Source: Piper betle
Lineage: Eukaryota > Streptophyta > Magnoliopsida > Piperales > Piperaceae
NCBI GenBank assembly: GCA_033002965.1
Contig: JAURVB010001995.1
Coordinates: 1 to 64,000, forward strand
Length of the DNA: 64,000 nucleotides
Reading direction: 5' to 3'
A model generated the notes under the pieces. The model worked only from the letters and a program-made list of their open reading frames with translations, did not search any database and was not told the DNA's origin. Within the stretch, counting starts at the first letter, position 1; every line of letters begins with the position of its first letter. Position numbers and translations under genes: made by a program. Shown piece by piece: positions 45,740-58,400 of this stretch.

Positions 45740-48412
45740 CGTAACGACCAGCCCTAACCGACCGGGGTTACTCAAAAAGATAAATGAGGTACACATGACA
45801 TGCAAGAACATAAATCGTAATATGGCAAACAAGCCTAGAAATTTATAAGTAATAAAAATAAATTATGTCTTGATAATAGCATGTGACAATACATAAAAAT
45901 AAGGTCCCACAGTCTATGACAATTTCCCATAGCCACATTTGTAACACAAGAGAAAAATGGAAGTCCAATTTATTATTAATTCACCAACCTTGGTTGGTAA
46001 AAGATCCACCAACCACAATTTTAGTCCTTAGTCCAAAGCTGCTCACTTACGGAGGCAATTCCGCGGTAGTGATAAAACCACTAATCCGCATAATTCAATG
46101 AAACAAGTCAATATAATCTCTATTATCATTTCTCGAGACTTTTAGTTATTATGAGCCTATGCCGAACTCTTAATATGGTGGGAGAGGTGGCCACCCCATC
46201 CAGCTCCAATCTCATGCATGCACACACACGCTACGTGGCCCACAGCCTGTAATTACCAATATTTGTCATTGACTCAACCTCTCAGTATCACAAGTGCATA
46301 ATGAGCCGTCTTGCGCCACTGTGCCCTATCACCCCTTTCGGCATAGGGGCTGGTATTCAATCTTTTAGGGGATGTTGCCATGCATCGAATTGAGTCAACC
46401 CCAGTTGTGCTCGGCACATAGTGGTCAGTTATGAACTCAAGTCGATCAAGACTCTCACATAGTATTTTTTAAAGGGTGTAGCCCCGTGTCAGACTGAGTC
46501 AATTCCTTGACCCTTGTTGCACTCGGTGCATGGTGGTTGAATCTAGGCTCAGGCTGACCAGGGCTGCCAAAAAGGGAAACTACAACATTTCAAATAATTA
46601 TACGGACCTGGATAGTTCGTAAGGGAGCTTACAACCATGACCAACGATCATAATATGAACAAGAATATAAAATTATACATAAGTACAACTTTATTTGAGT
46701 AGAAATGCATGCCACTAAATGACTTAAATATAACATTATTAGAATTGGACTATATAAAGCATGCAACATTCAACAATATTAAATATTAAATTATTCATGT
46801 GACATAATCATTTAAGTTCTACTTTACATTTTAAATTAATTATATAAATCATAATTCACACTTCACTAATGATAAAATAATTATTAACTTATAAACAAGT
46901 ATTTAATTACTATTATTAGTATATTTTCCATTGAGATGATAATTACTTAACCACAATCTTGACGATTTAATTTAAGGTTTTAATCTTTAATCATTATCAT
47001 TATTAACAGCAATTTAATTAATTAAGTCGTTCAATTAAATTATGTAAAATGATTTGAAGTATCCAAATTTAAAGATATTACTAATACAATTATTTTAAAT
47101 TATTCAACCCAATAAAGGTTCAGACATTATTTACTTTTATTATACTAATTAGGTTCAACGCTTGTGATTTTTACACAATTATAGCTTAATAACCCATTTT
47201 CTACCTTATTGACTCGTTATTAAAATAATCACTTTATTAACCTAGTATTAAATTTAATATGGTAAAGGTGAAATCTTTATTTTATGAATCACTTATAACC
47301 ATCCGATTTAACTTGATAGCTTATAATACACCGATTAATTTTTAACAGTTTATCATTACTGTATTTTTATTACTCATTGCAATTTCTTACAATAATTAAT
47401 TAGTTTAGCAACTGTAACCCATAACCATTAGAGTATTATTTTTTAAGGATTTATTACGAGTTAATATTATTTTTAAGTTGAGGCGGTGTCGAGTCAGGTG
47501 TTATTTATGAGTTTGCCACCAGAGAGGATTTTCTTCTTCCCCGACGCCCTTCTCTTCTCCAACCCTTACCTTAGCACCAAATCCAGATCACTACCATCAC
47601 TAACTGCTTCCTCAACAACAAGATAAAATTAGCAAGCGAGGAGCCTCAAGTTTGTGCTTTACGGCAGCTATCCATGGTGACACCGCCCTGCACCAAGGCG
47701 CACGACACTTCGCCAACAGCACTGCCGGGAACGCTTCCCTTCTCCCCGCATGACATCCCAGAACATCAAGGCAAGCGTTGTGAGCATGCACGGCGTGAGC
47801 CTTGGCCGACGAACTGGTATGGATGCCTAACTTGACAAGCACCGAAGGAATCCCCCACACCATTGCCCACTATCCCAATCCCATGCAGAGAAATCATAAG
47901 ACGATAGAGACTACAACTCAATTATCCTAACCCAAACAATTACATAGCATAGAATGTTGATGAAGTAACAGCGATAGCAAGGTAATCATGAATTGATGAA
48001 ACAACAGAACTTTGCATGGTGATCTTGAAATGCATGCTTACGGGAAAACAAAACAGCAACTATAAAATGAGAAAAAGAAGAACAAGGAAAGCATACTGAA
48101 CAGGACATGAAGACGAGATGTAAGAACACAGCCAAGAGGGGAGAGCAAAAAGAGAGAAAGGAGAAGAAAAGGGGAAGTAGGTGGCGAGGGTGAAGGAAGA
48201 CGCCCCCTCTCAAAATAAAATGAAAATGACGGCTAGGGTATGGGAAAATGCCCCAACACCCGTATTTCATTTAACTAGGTAGTGAATGAAATATAATAAT
48301 AATAATAATAATCCAATGTTTGATCCTTCCCAGAACGAATCAAATATTTTATTAATTTATTTATTTTGACCGAATCAAATATTTTATTTTATCTTTTTTC
48401 ACAATCTTTACA
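45740..48412 (-). mobile_element. 3' LTR (type C-like) of a minus-strand Ty3 element
   Basis: On the minus strand it starts TGTAAAGATTGTG at 48412, directly after the polypurine tract, and ends ..GGTCGTTACG at 45740 (expected TTACA). It shares the 3' half with LTR C ('ggcaattccgcggtagtgat' at 46050, the AT-rich part at 46700-47470) but has the 'gactgagtcaattccttgac' module in place of the 30-bp minisatellite. Confidence 0.7.
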
Positions 48413-48425
48413 ATCTCCCCAACTT
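48413..48425 (-). promoter_or_regulatory. Polypurine tract, minus strand
   Basis: Reverse complement of aagttggggagat, preceded on the minus strand by the 'ttcagggacaaaatatttc' segment that also precedes the tracts at 28763 and 30720. Confidence 0.75.
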
Positions 48426-48523
48426 AGAAATATTTTGTCCCTGAAATATTATGACAATAACAGGACAATCATGATTAATTTTATCTTCACGATCGGTTAA
48501 TGCTACTACAATTATAAAAAATT

Positions 48524-50186
48524 TTATGCCACGAATAGGCTAGGGTATTTCCTTGCCATTTCTTATTTAGTCTCCTATGTAGCTTCCTCTGACTCCTAAT
48601 TTTTCCACAATACTTTTACTAATGGAATTTCCTTGTTCCTGAGTGTCTTTATTTCTCTTGCCAGGATGCGAATCAGCTTTTCCTCGTAGGTTAAATTTGA
48701 TTGTAGCTTTAAGTCTTCAAAATTTGTGATTATATGATCTTCATCTCATACATATTTCTTTAACATTGACACATGGAAAACATTGTGTACTCCAACTAGT
48801 CTTGGTGGCAATGCTAGTCTATATGCACAATTTCCAACTCGATCTAGGATTGGGAACGGTCCTATGAATCTTGGCTTCAACTTCCCTAATGTTCTAAATC
48901 TGATCACCCCCTTCTTAAGAGATGTCTTTAGGTACACAAATTCTCCAACTTGCAACTCTAGGTCCCTCCTTAGAGTATCCGCAGAACTCTTCTGTCGATC
49001 CTGAGCTGCCCTAAGCCTTTGCTGATTGGGTTTCACCTTATCAGTTGCTTCCCTCACCATCTCTGGCCTGACTCTAATTGCTTCGGTAGACTCCAGCCGG
49101 CATGATGGAGACCTGCAGGTCCTACCATATAAGCCTTCAAATGGTTCCATCCCTATACTGGCTTGATAAGAGTTACTGTAGGTAAATTCAGCCAAGGCTA
49201 AGTGTATCTCCCAATCACCTCCCTAGTCAAGAATGCAAGCTCACAACAAATCTTCCAATGTTTGAATAGTCCTCTCACTCTGACCATCAATTTGGGGATG
49301 ATATGTTGTACTTAGCTTGATTTGGGTCCCCATGGCTTTTTCGAAAGCTTCCCAAAAATGTGAGGTGAATAGGGGACCTCAGTTAGATACTATCTCCTTT
49401 GGAATCCCAAGCAACTTGACAATATTGTCGACATACACTCCTGCCAGGTATTTTGCAGTTCTCATTGATTTCGTGGGGATGAAGTGAGATACCTTAGTTT
49501 GTCGGTCCACAACCACCCATATGGAGTAATGCTTCTTCTGAGTCCTTGGGAGCTTTGCAATAAAATCGCATGTGACACACTCCCATTTCAAAGTTGGTAT
49601 TTCTAAAGGTTGCAATAGTCCTCCTAGTAGTTGATGTTGGGCTTTGATCTGTAGGCAAGTCTGACACTTGGAGACAAAATCCACAACATCCCTCTTCATC
49701 GCAATCCACCAGTAGGTTCGCTTTAAATCCTGATACATTTTAGATAACTCATTGGTGTATAGAGAACTTTGAGCAATGAGCCTCCTCTAAGATATTCCGC
49801 CTCAATGCATCATCCTTCGGTACACACAACCTTCCTCTAAATTTGATCACACTATTAGAATCAACTACAATGTCAGGAGTCTTGCCCATCACTTCATTCA
49901 GCTCCACATCACCCATTTGTGCTAGCTTAACATGCTCAACCAAATCATTGGAAATAACCAAATTTGCTAGTAGCCATGTTTGTTGCTCCACAGGGTTGAT
50001 AGCCACCACTTTTGCTGACATGGCCCAAAGTCTAGCTAGCTGCTGACCTTTCTCCACCTTGCCCTTCTGACTCAACGCATCTGCAACCACATTCACTTTC
50101 CCTGGCACAGTTGCTGGTGCATTTGTTAGAACAAAAGGCATAACAAGAAACTCATAATGTCCATACTGAGTTCGGAAAGGCATAAC
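48524..50186 (-). pseudogene. Ty3 pol remnant: RT start fused to integrase, minus strand
   Basis: From right to left: the reverse transcriptase motif FRTQYGHYEFLVMPFVLTNA (about 50185-50115) is fused at about 50105 to PGKVNVVADALSQKGKVEKG, the linker before integrase. The RT active site and all of RNase H are therefore deleted. Integrase follows: MYQDLKRTYWWIAMKRDVVD, CQTC, CDFIAKLP (first Asp), then stops and a frameshift near 49380, PQ.DGQSERT (Glu region, about 49290), AEFTYSNSYQASIGMEPFEG, the KPRFIGPFPILDRVGNCAYR module and a chromodomain-like tail to TAA at 48524-48526. It is close to the element at 24-25.5 kb. Confidence 0.8.
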
Positions 50187-51466
50187 AACGAATTGACTCA
50201 GTTCAACATGGGGCTGCACCTTTAAAATTACTATGTGTATTCGTATAATTATTTGAAATGTTGTATTGCTCTGTATAATTATTTTAAATGTTGTATTTTC
50301 TCAAACTGGTACAATTATTTGAAATGTTGTATTTTTCCAAAATGGTAGCCTTTGTCGGCACTAATCTCAGAATGAGCTGGGAGACGATTTTTAATCTCAG
50401 AATGAGTTGGGAAACAATTTCTAATCTCAGAATGAACTGGGAGACAATGACTAATCTAAGAATGACCTGGGAGACCACCTGATCTCAGAATGAGCTGAGA
50501 GACAATTTCTAATCTCAAAATGAACTAGGAGACAATGACTAATCACAGAATGACCTCGGAGACCACCTAATCTCAGAATAAGCTGTGTGACAACTTTAAT
50601 CTGAGAATGAACTGAGAGACAATGACTAATCTCAGAATGACCTAGGAGACCACCTAATATCAGAATGAGCTGGGAGACAATTTCTAATCTCAGAATGAAC
50701 TGGGAGACAATGACTAATCTCAGAATGACCTGGGAGATTACCTATTCTCAGAATTAGCTGGGAGACAATTTCTAATCTCAGAATGAACTTGGAGACAATG
50801 ACTAATCTCAGAATGACCTGGGAGACCACCTAATCTCAGAATGAGCTAGGAGACAATTTCTAATCTCATAATGAACTGGGAGATAATGACTAATCCCAGA
50901 ATGACCTGGGAGACCACGAAATCTCAGAATGAACTGGGAGACAATTTCTAATCTCAGAATAAGCTGGGAGGCGACTTTTTCGAATCTCAGAATGACTTGA
51001 GAGATAAATAACTAATCTCATAATGACCTGAGAGATAATTACTAAAAGACTTGTGAAACGATAACAAAATATAGGTGAAATGATAATAGGGATTATATTG
51101 ACTTGTTTCATGTAATTTAGTGGCTTAGTGGTTTTATCACTAACATGAAATTGCCTCTGCGGGTGAGCAGCTGTGGACTGAAGATTAGAAGTGTGGTTGG
51201 TGCTTCTTTTACCAACCTAGGTATGGTGAATCGATAATAAATTGGGCTTCCTTATTATTCTCTTGTGTTATAAATGTGGCTACGGGAAACGGTTCGAGAC
51301 TGTGCGACAGTTATTTTATATGTTAGAGAACATGATTTATTGTTATGATTCATATTATATGTTGCGAGACTTATTTGCTATATTTCAATTCATGTTCTGG
51401 AATGTTACATTTACATTAACTATATTTTTAAGTAACACCCGGTCCGGTTCGAGCGGGTCGTTACAC
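50187..51466 (+). mobile_element. LTR type C, plus strand, 5'-truncated
   Basis: It joins the minus-strand pol at about 50187 ('gaattgactcagttcaacat') and runs through the minisatellite and the 3' module to CGGGTCGTTACA at 51466. Its direction is opposite to that of the LTR at 45740-48412, so the pol remnant is flanked by outward-pointing LTR ends. 50245-50335 contains 'taattatttgaaatgttgta' three times. Confidence 0.7.
50361..51041 (+). repeat. 30-bp minisatellite, about 23 copies
   Basis: Largest array of this unit, with two alternating forms (about 30 and 28 bases: '..gggagacaatga' and '..gggagaccac'). The open frames through it on both strands are by-products of a period divisible by three. 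Confidence 0.85.
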
Positions 51467-51567
51467 CTCGGCTCAATACACGTGTTCTAAAATTGACTCA
51501 ACTGAAAATAGCGATCGAATTGACTGATTTTGACTATAAAACTCTAACTTGGGTCACACATTTTATA
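51467..51567 (-). mobile_element. LTR type D, copy 2, last part
   Basis: 'cgtgttctaaaattgactca' to 'cacattttata' matches 37767-37855. About 95 bases of copy 1 (37655-37750) are missing at the insertion point. Confidence 0.6.
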
Positions 51568-52097
51568 AAGGTATACTTTCCTCTTTTTACAATTTATGAT
51601 GACATAGTTCTTTGATTACCAATCCATCCATAGAATGAAATCCATCCTCACCTGGTGATACAAAGCAAATTCCCACACTATTGACTTATTCTATAATTGC
51701 ATTAGGACTGGTCCTACTGTTTTGTAAACTAGTGTTTGGTTTCCATTTACAGTAATTACAATAAAAGGTGGATCTAATTTTCTACATTTAAAACCTAATT
51801 CTATAGGAATTCTATATTACATTTATAATTGAGTTCAACCTGAATCGTATAAGAATAAGGCTAAAATATCTAAAATAGTGATCACAGTCTGAACTAGGTT
51901 ATTCCTTGCTGCATCTCCTCCATTAGCTTCATTCAACTTGGCTAGAAGTGGGCCTTTCTGATCCATATTCTTTAGGCAATCCTTTTTCTTATTAGAATTC
52001 TTCAAGCATTCCCAACACGTCTCCACTTGCAATTTAACAAAATTGTTTATTTTTGCCATTCATGTAGTGATTGTCATTCCTCTTCCTTTTTCTATTG
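51568..52097. other. Unique flank of the TRIM array, small minus-strand ORF
   Basis: AT-rich sequence not repeated elsewhere in the window. On the minus strand a frame of 74 codons (52059 to 51835) reads MAKINNFVKLQVETCWECLK, a Lys/Asn-rich middle and NNLVQTVITILDILALFLYD. It might be a fragment of a gene or of a transposon. I do not recognise it. Confidence 0.4.
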
Positions 52098-52251
52098 TGT
52101 GAGATCCCTCAACTTAGACCCACATCTAATACCTACTGGGAGAAGATCTTGTTTATAAGTGGGAATGGACTAGAGATCTTTAACTTCCGGGGTACCCATT
52201 TTAAAGAAATGACATAGCCCATTACGTTGCACTTTGGGCTGGGTCGTTACA
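52098..52251 (+). mobile_element. TRIM LTR, first unit of the array
   Basis: 154 bp, TG...CA ends, with a TATA-like 'gtttataagtggg' (about 52149-52161). The left flank 'cttttctattg' is unique sequence, so the array begins exactly at an LTR start. Confidence 0.85.
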
Positions 52252-52480
52252 AATGGTATCAGAGCCGACCTGGTTCCGTCTTCGATGGTGGGATGGACTA
52301 GGGACGTTGGCTAGGCTACTGATCACGGGCCAAAAAATGTCGCAGGCTGGGGATAGCAACAGGCCACGACTAGAAACGTTAGCTAGGCTGCCGGTCACGG
52401 GCCAGAAAGGACGTGGGCTGGGGCTAGCAACGGGCCAAGAATAGGCATTTCAGAGACGAAATTTCCTAAGGTGGGTGGAT
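52252..52480 (+). mobile_element. TRIM internal segment, first unit
   Basis: 229 bp without coding capacity. Two direct repeats of about 75 bp ('acgttggctaggct...aacgggccaaga' and 'acgttagctaggct...aacgggccaaga') fill the middle. The 3' end reads 'gagacgaaatttcctaag' and 'gtgggtggat' before the next LTR. Confidence 0.85.
52254..52266 (+). promoter_or_regulatory. TRIM primer-binding site (initiator tRNA-Met)
   Basis: TGGTATCAGAGCC, two bases after the LTR end. Units differ here: many read TGGTATCAAAGCC, one mismatch to the tRNA, while others keep the perfect site. Confidence 0.85.
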
Positions 52481-55400
52481 TGTGAGATCCCCCAACTTAG
52501 TCCCCCATCTAATACCTATTGGGAGAAGATCCTGTTTATAAGTGGGAATGGACTATAGATCTTTAACTTCCGGGGTACCCATTTTAAAGAAATGACTTAG
52601 CCCATTACGTTTCACTTTGGGCTGGGTCGTTACAAATGGTATCAAAGCCAACCTGGTTCCGTATTAGATGGTGGGATGGACTAGGGACGAGGGCTAGGCT
52701 GCCAGTTATGGGCCAAAAAGGTCATGGGCTGGGGCTAGCAACGGGCCAAGACTAGAAACGTTGGCTAGGCTGCCGGTCACGGGCTAGAAAGGACGTGGGC
52801 TGGGGCTAGCAACGGGACAAGAATAGGCATTTCGGGGACCAAATTTCCTAAGGTGGGTGGATTGTGAGATCCCTCAACTTAGTCCCACATCTAATACCTA
52901 CTGGGAGAAGATCCTGTTTATAATTGGTAATGGACTAGAGATCTTTAACTTTCGGGGTACCCATTTTAAAGAAATGACTTAGCCCATTACGTTGCAATTT
53001 GGGCTGGGTCGTTACAAATGGTATCAGAGCCGACCTGGTTCCGTGTTAGATGGTGGGATGGACTAGGGACGTTGGGTAGGCTGCCGGTCACGGGTCAAAA
53101 AGGTCGTGGGCTAGGATTAGCAACGGGCCAAGACTAGAAACGTTAGCTAGGCTCCCGGCCACGGGCTAGAAAGGACGTGGGCTGGGGCTAGCAACGGGAC
53201 AAGAATAGGCATTTCGGGGATGAAATTTCCTAAGGTGGGTGGATTGTGAGATCCCTCAACTTAGTCCCACATCTAATACCTACTGGGAGAAGATCCACTT
53301 TATAAGTGGGAATGGATTATAAATCATTAACTTCCGGGGTACCCATTTTAAAGAAATGACTTAGCCCATTAGGTTGCACTTTGGGCTGGGTCGTTAGAAA
53401 TGGTATCAAAGCCAACCTGGTTCCGTATTAGATGGTGGGATGGACTAGGGACGTGGGCTAGGCTGCCGGTTACGGGCCAAAAAGGGCATGGGCTGGGGCT
53501 AACAACAGGCCAAGACTAGAAACGTTGGCTAGGCTGTCGGTCACGGGCCAGAAAGGACGTGGGCTGGCGCTAGCAACGGGCCAAAAATAGGCATTTCGGG
53601 GACAAAATTTCCTAAGGTGGGTGGATTGTGAGATCCCTCAACTTAGTCCCACATCTAATACCTACTCAGAGAAGATCCTGTTTATAAGTGGGAATGGACT
53701 AGAGATCTTTAACTTTCGGGGTACCCATTTTAAAGAAATGACTTAGCCCATTACGTTGCACTTTAGGCTGGGTCGTTACAAATGGTATCAGAGCCGACCT
53801 GGTTCCGTGTTAGATGGTGGGATGGACTAGGGACATTGGGTAGGCTACCGGTCACGGGTCAAAAAGGTCGTGGGCTGGGGTTAGCAACGGGCCAAGAATA
53901 GAAACGTTGGCTAGGCTGCCGGTCACGGGCTAGAAAGGACGTGGGCTGGCGCTAGCAACGGGACAAGAATAGGCATTTCGGGGATGAAATTTCCTAAGGT
54001 GGGTGGATTGTGACATCCCTCAACTTAGTCCCACATCTAATACCTACTGGGAGAAGATCCACTTTATAAGTGGGAATGGATTATAGATCATTAACTTCCG
54101 GGGTACCCATTTTAAAGAAATGACTTAGCCCATTACGTTGCACTTGGGGCTGGGTCGTTACAAATGGTATTAAAGCCAACCTGGTTCCGTATTAGATGGT
54201 GGGATGGACTAGGGAAGTGGGCTAGGCTGCCAGTTACGGGCCAAAAAGGGCATGGGCTGGGGCTAACAACAGGCCAAGACTAGAAACGTTGGCTAGGCTG
54301 CTGGTCACGGGACAGAAAGGACGTGGGCTGGCGCTAGCAACGGGCCAAAAATAGGCATTTCGGGGACGAAATTTCCTAAGGTGGGTGGATTGTGAGATCC
54401 CTCAACTTAGTCCCACATCTACTACCTACTCGGAGAAGATCCTGTTTATAAGTGGGAATGGACTAGATATTTTTAACTTTCGGGGTACCCATTTTAAAGA
54501 AATGACTTAGCCCATTACGTTGCACTTTAGGCTGGGTCGCTGCAAATGGTATTAGAGCCGACCTAGTTCCGTGTTAGATGGTGGGATGGACTAGGGACGT
54601 TGGCTAGGCTGCCGGTCATGAGCCAAAAAAGGTCGTAGGCTGGGGTTAGCAACGGGCCAAGACTAGAAACGTTGGCTAGGCTGCCGGTCACGGGCCAGAA
54701 AGGACGTGGGCTGGGGCTAGCAACGGGCCAAGAATAGGCATTTCGGGGATGAAATTTCGTAAGGTGGGTGGATTGTGAGATCCCTCAACTTAGTCCCACA
54801 TCTAATACCTACTAGGATAAGATCCTGTTTATAAGTGGGAATGGACTAGAGATCTTTAACTTTCGGTCTACCCATTTTAAAGAAATGAGTTAGCCCATTA
54901 CGTTGCACTTTGGGCTGGGTCGTTACAAATGGTATCAGAGCCGACCTGGTTCCGTGTTAGATGGTGGGTTGGACTAGGGACGTTGGCTAGGCTACCGATC
55001 ACGGGCCAAAAAAGGTCGCAGGCTGGGGATAGCAACAGGCCAAGACTAGAAACGTTAGCTAGGCTGCCGGTCACGGGCCAGAAAGGACGTGGGCTGGGGC
55101 TAGCAACGGGCCAAGAATAGGCATTTCGGTGACGAAATTTTTTAAGGTGGGTGGATTGTGAGATCCCCCAACTTAGTCCCCCATCTAATACGTACTGGGA
55201 GAAGATCCTGTTTATAAGTGGGGATGGACTACACATCTTTACCTTCCGGGGTACCCATTTTAAAGAAACCACTTAGCCCATTACGTTGCACTTTGGGCTG
55301 GGTTGTTACAAATGGTATCAAAGCCAACCTGGTTCCGTATTAGATGGTGGGATGGACTAGGGACGTGGGCTAGGTTGCCAGTTACAGGCCAAAATGTCAT

Positions 55401-58400
55401 GGGCTTGGGCTAGCAACGGGCCAAGACTAGAAACGTTGGCTAGGCTGCCGGTCACGGGCCAGGAAGGACGTGGGCTGGGGCTAGCAATGGGACAAGAATA
55501 GGCATTTCGGGGACGAAATTTCCTAAGGTGGGTGGATTGTGAGATCCCTCAACTTAGTCCCACATCTAATACCTACTCGGAGAAGATCCTGTTTATAAGT
55601 GGGAATGGACTCGAGATCTTTAACTTTCGGGGTACCCATTTTAAAGAAATGACTTAGCCCATTGCGTTGCACTTTGGGCTGGGTCGTTACAAATGGTATC
55701 AGAGCCGATCTGGTTCCGTGTTAGATGGTGGGATGGATTAGGGACATTGGCTAGGTTACCGGTCACGGGTCAAAAAAGGTCGTGGGCTGGTGTTAGCAAC
55801 GGGCCAAAACTAGAAACGTTGGCTAGGCTGCCGGTCACGGGCTAGAAAGGACGTGGGCTGGGGCTAGCAACGGGCCAAGAACGGGCATTTCGGGGATGAA
55901 ATTTCCTAACGTGGGTGGATTGTGAGATCCCTCAACTTAGTCCCACATCTAATACCTACTGGGAGAAGATCCACTTTATAAGTGGGAATGGACTATAGAT
56001 CATTAACTTCCGGGGTACCCATTTCAAGGAAATGACTTAGCCCATTACGTTGCACTTTGGGTTGGGTCGTTACAAATGGTATCAAAGCCAACCTGGTTCC
56101 ATATTAGATGGTGGGATGGACTAGGGACGTTGGGTAGGCTGCCGGTCACGGGTCAAAAAAGGTCGTGGGCTAGGGTTAGTAACGGGCAAAGACTAGAAAC
56201 GTTGGCTAGCTTGCCGGTCACGGGCTAGAAAGGACGTGGGCTGGGGCGACCAACGGGACAAGAATAGGCATTTCGGGGATAAAATTTCCTAAGGTGGGTG
56301 GATTGTGAGATCCCTCAACCTAGTCCCACATCTAATACCTACTGGGAGAAGATCCACTTTATAAGTTGGAATGGATTATAGATCATTAACTTCCGGGGTA
56401 CCCATTTTAAAGAAATGACTTAGCCCATTACGTTGCACTTGGGGCTGGGTCGTTACAAATGGTATCAAAGCCAACCTGGTTCCATATTAGATGGTGGGAT
56501 GGACTCGGGACGAGGGCTAGGCTGCCGGTTACGGGCCAAAAAGGGCATGGGCTGGGGCTAACAACAGGCCAAGACTAGAAACGTTGGCTAGGCTGCCGGT
56601 CACGGGCCAGAAAGGACGTGGGCTGGCGCTAGCAACGGGCCAAGAATAGGCATTTCAGGGATGAAATTTCCTAAGGTGGGTGGATTGTGAGATCCCTCAA
56701 CTTAGTCCCACATCTAATACCTACTGGGAGAAGTATCCACTTTATAAGTGGGAATGGACTATAGATCATTAACTTCCGGGGTACCCATTTCAAGGAAATG
56801 ACTTAGCCCATTACGTTGCACTTTGGGCTGGGTCGTTACAAATGGTATCAAAGCCAACCTGGTTCCGTATTCGATGGTGGGATGGACTAGGGACGTTGGC
56901 TAGGCTGCCGATTACTGGCCAAAAACGTCATGGACTGGGGCTAACAACAGGCCAAGACTAGAAACGTTGGCTAGGCTGCCTGTCACGGGCCAGAAAGAAC
57001 GTGGGCTGGGGCTAGCAACGGGCCAAAAATAGACATTTCGGGGACGAAATTTCCTAAGGTGGGTGGATTGTGAGATCCCTCAACTTAGTCCCACATCTAA
57101 TACCTACTTGGAGAAGATCCACTTTATAAGTGGGAATGGATTATAGATCATTAACTTCCGGGGTACCCATTTTAAAGAAATGACTTAGCCCATTACGTTG
57201 CACTTTGGGCTGGGTCGTTACAAATGGTATCAAAGCCAACCTGGTTCCGTATTAGATGGTGGGATGGACTAGGGACGTGGGCTAGGCTGCCGGTTATGGG
57301 CCAAAAAGGGCATGGGCTAGGGCTAACAATAGGCCAAGACTAGAAACGTTGGCTAGGCTGCCGGTCACGGGCCAGAAAGGACGTGGGCTGGCGCTAGCAA
57401 CGGGCCAAAAATAGGCATTTCGGGGACGAAATTTCCTAATGTGGGTGGATTGTGAGATCCGTCAACTTAGTCCCACATCTAATACCTACTCGGAGAAGAT
57501 CCTGTTTATAAGTGGGAATGGACTAGATATCTTTAACTTTCGGGGTACCCATTTTAAAGAAATTACTTAGCCCATTACGTTGCACTTTGGGCTGGGTCGC
57601 TACAAATGGTATTAGAGCCGACCTAGTTCCGTGTTAGATGGTGGGATGGACTAGGGACATTGGCTAGGCTGCCGGTCATGAGCCAAAAAAGGTCGTGGGC
57701 TGGGGTTAGCAACGTGCCAAGACTAGAAATGTTGGCTAGGCTGCCGGTCACGGGCCAGAAAGGACGTGGGCTGGGGCTAGCAACGGGCCAAAAATAGGCA
57801 TTTCGGGGATGAAATTTCCTAAGGTGGGTGGATTGTGAGATCCCTCAACTTAGTCCCACATCTAATACCTACTAGGAGAAGATCCTGTTTATAAGTGGGA
57901 ATGGACTATAGATCTTTAACTTCCGGGGTACCCATTTTAAAGAAATGACTTAGCCCATTACGTTGCACTTTGGGCTGGGTCGTTACAAATGGTATCAAAG
58001 CCGACCTGGTTCCGTGTTAGATGGTGGGATGGACTAGGGACGTTGGCTAGGCTACCGATCACGGGCCAAAAAAGGTCGCAGGCTGGGGATAGCAATAGGC
58101 CAAGACTAGAAACGTTAGCTAGGCTGCCGGTCACGGGCCAGAAAGGATGTGGGCTGGGGCTTGCAAAGGGCCAAGAATAGGCATTTCGGGGACGAAATTT
58201 CCTAAGGTGGGTGGATTGTGAGATCCCCCAACTTAGTCTCCCATCTAATACCTACTGGGAGAAGATCATGTTTATAAGTGGTAATGGACTATAGATCTTT
58301 AACTTCCGGGGTACCCATTTTAAGGAAATGACTTAGCCCATTACGTTGCACTTTGGGCTGGGTCGTTACAAATGGTATCAAAGCCGACCTGGTTCCGTAT

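Noticed and set aside
50284..50829. Repetitive ORFs on both strands (SQLILRLEIVSQ and NLRMSWETIS types)
   Set aside because: They are by-products of the 30-bp minisatellite, whose period is a multiple of three.
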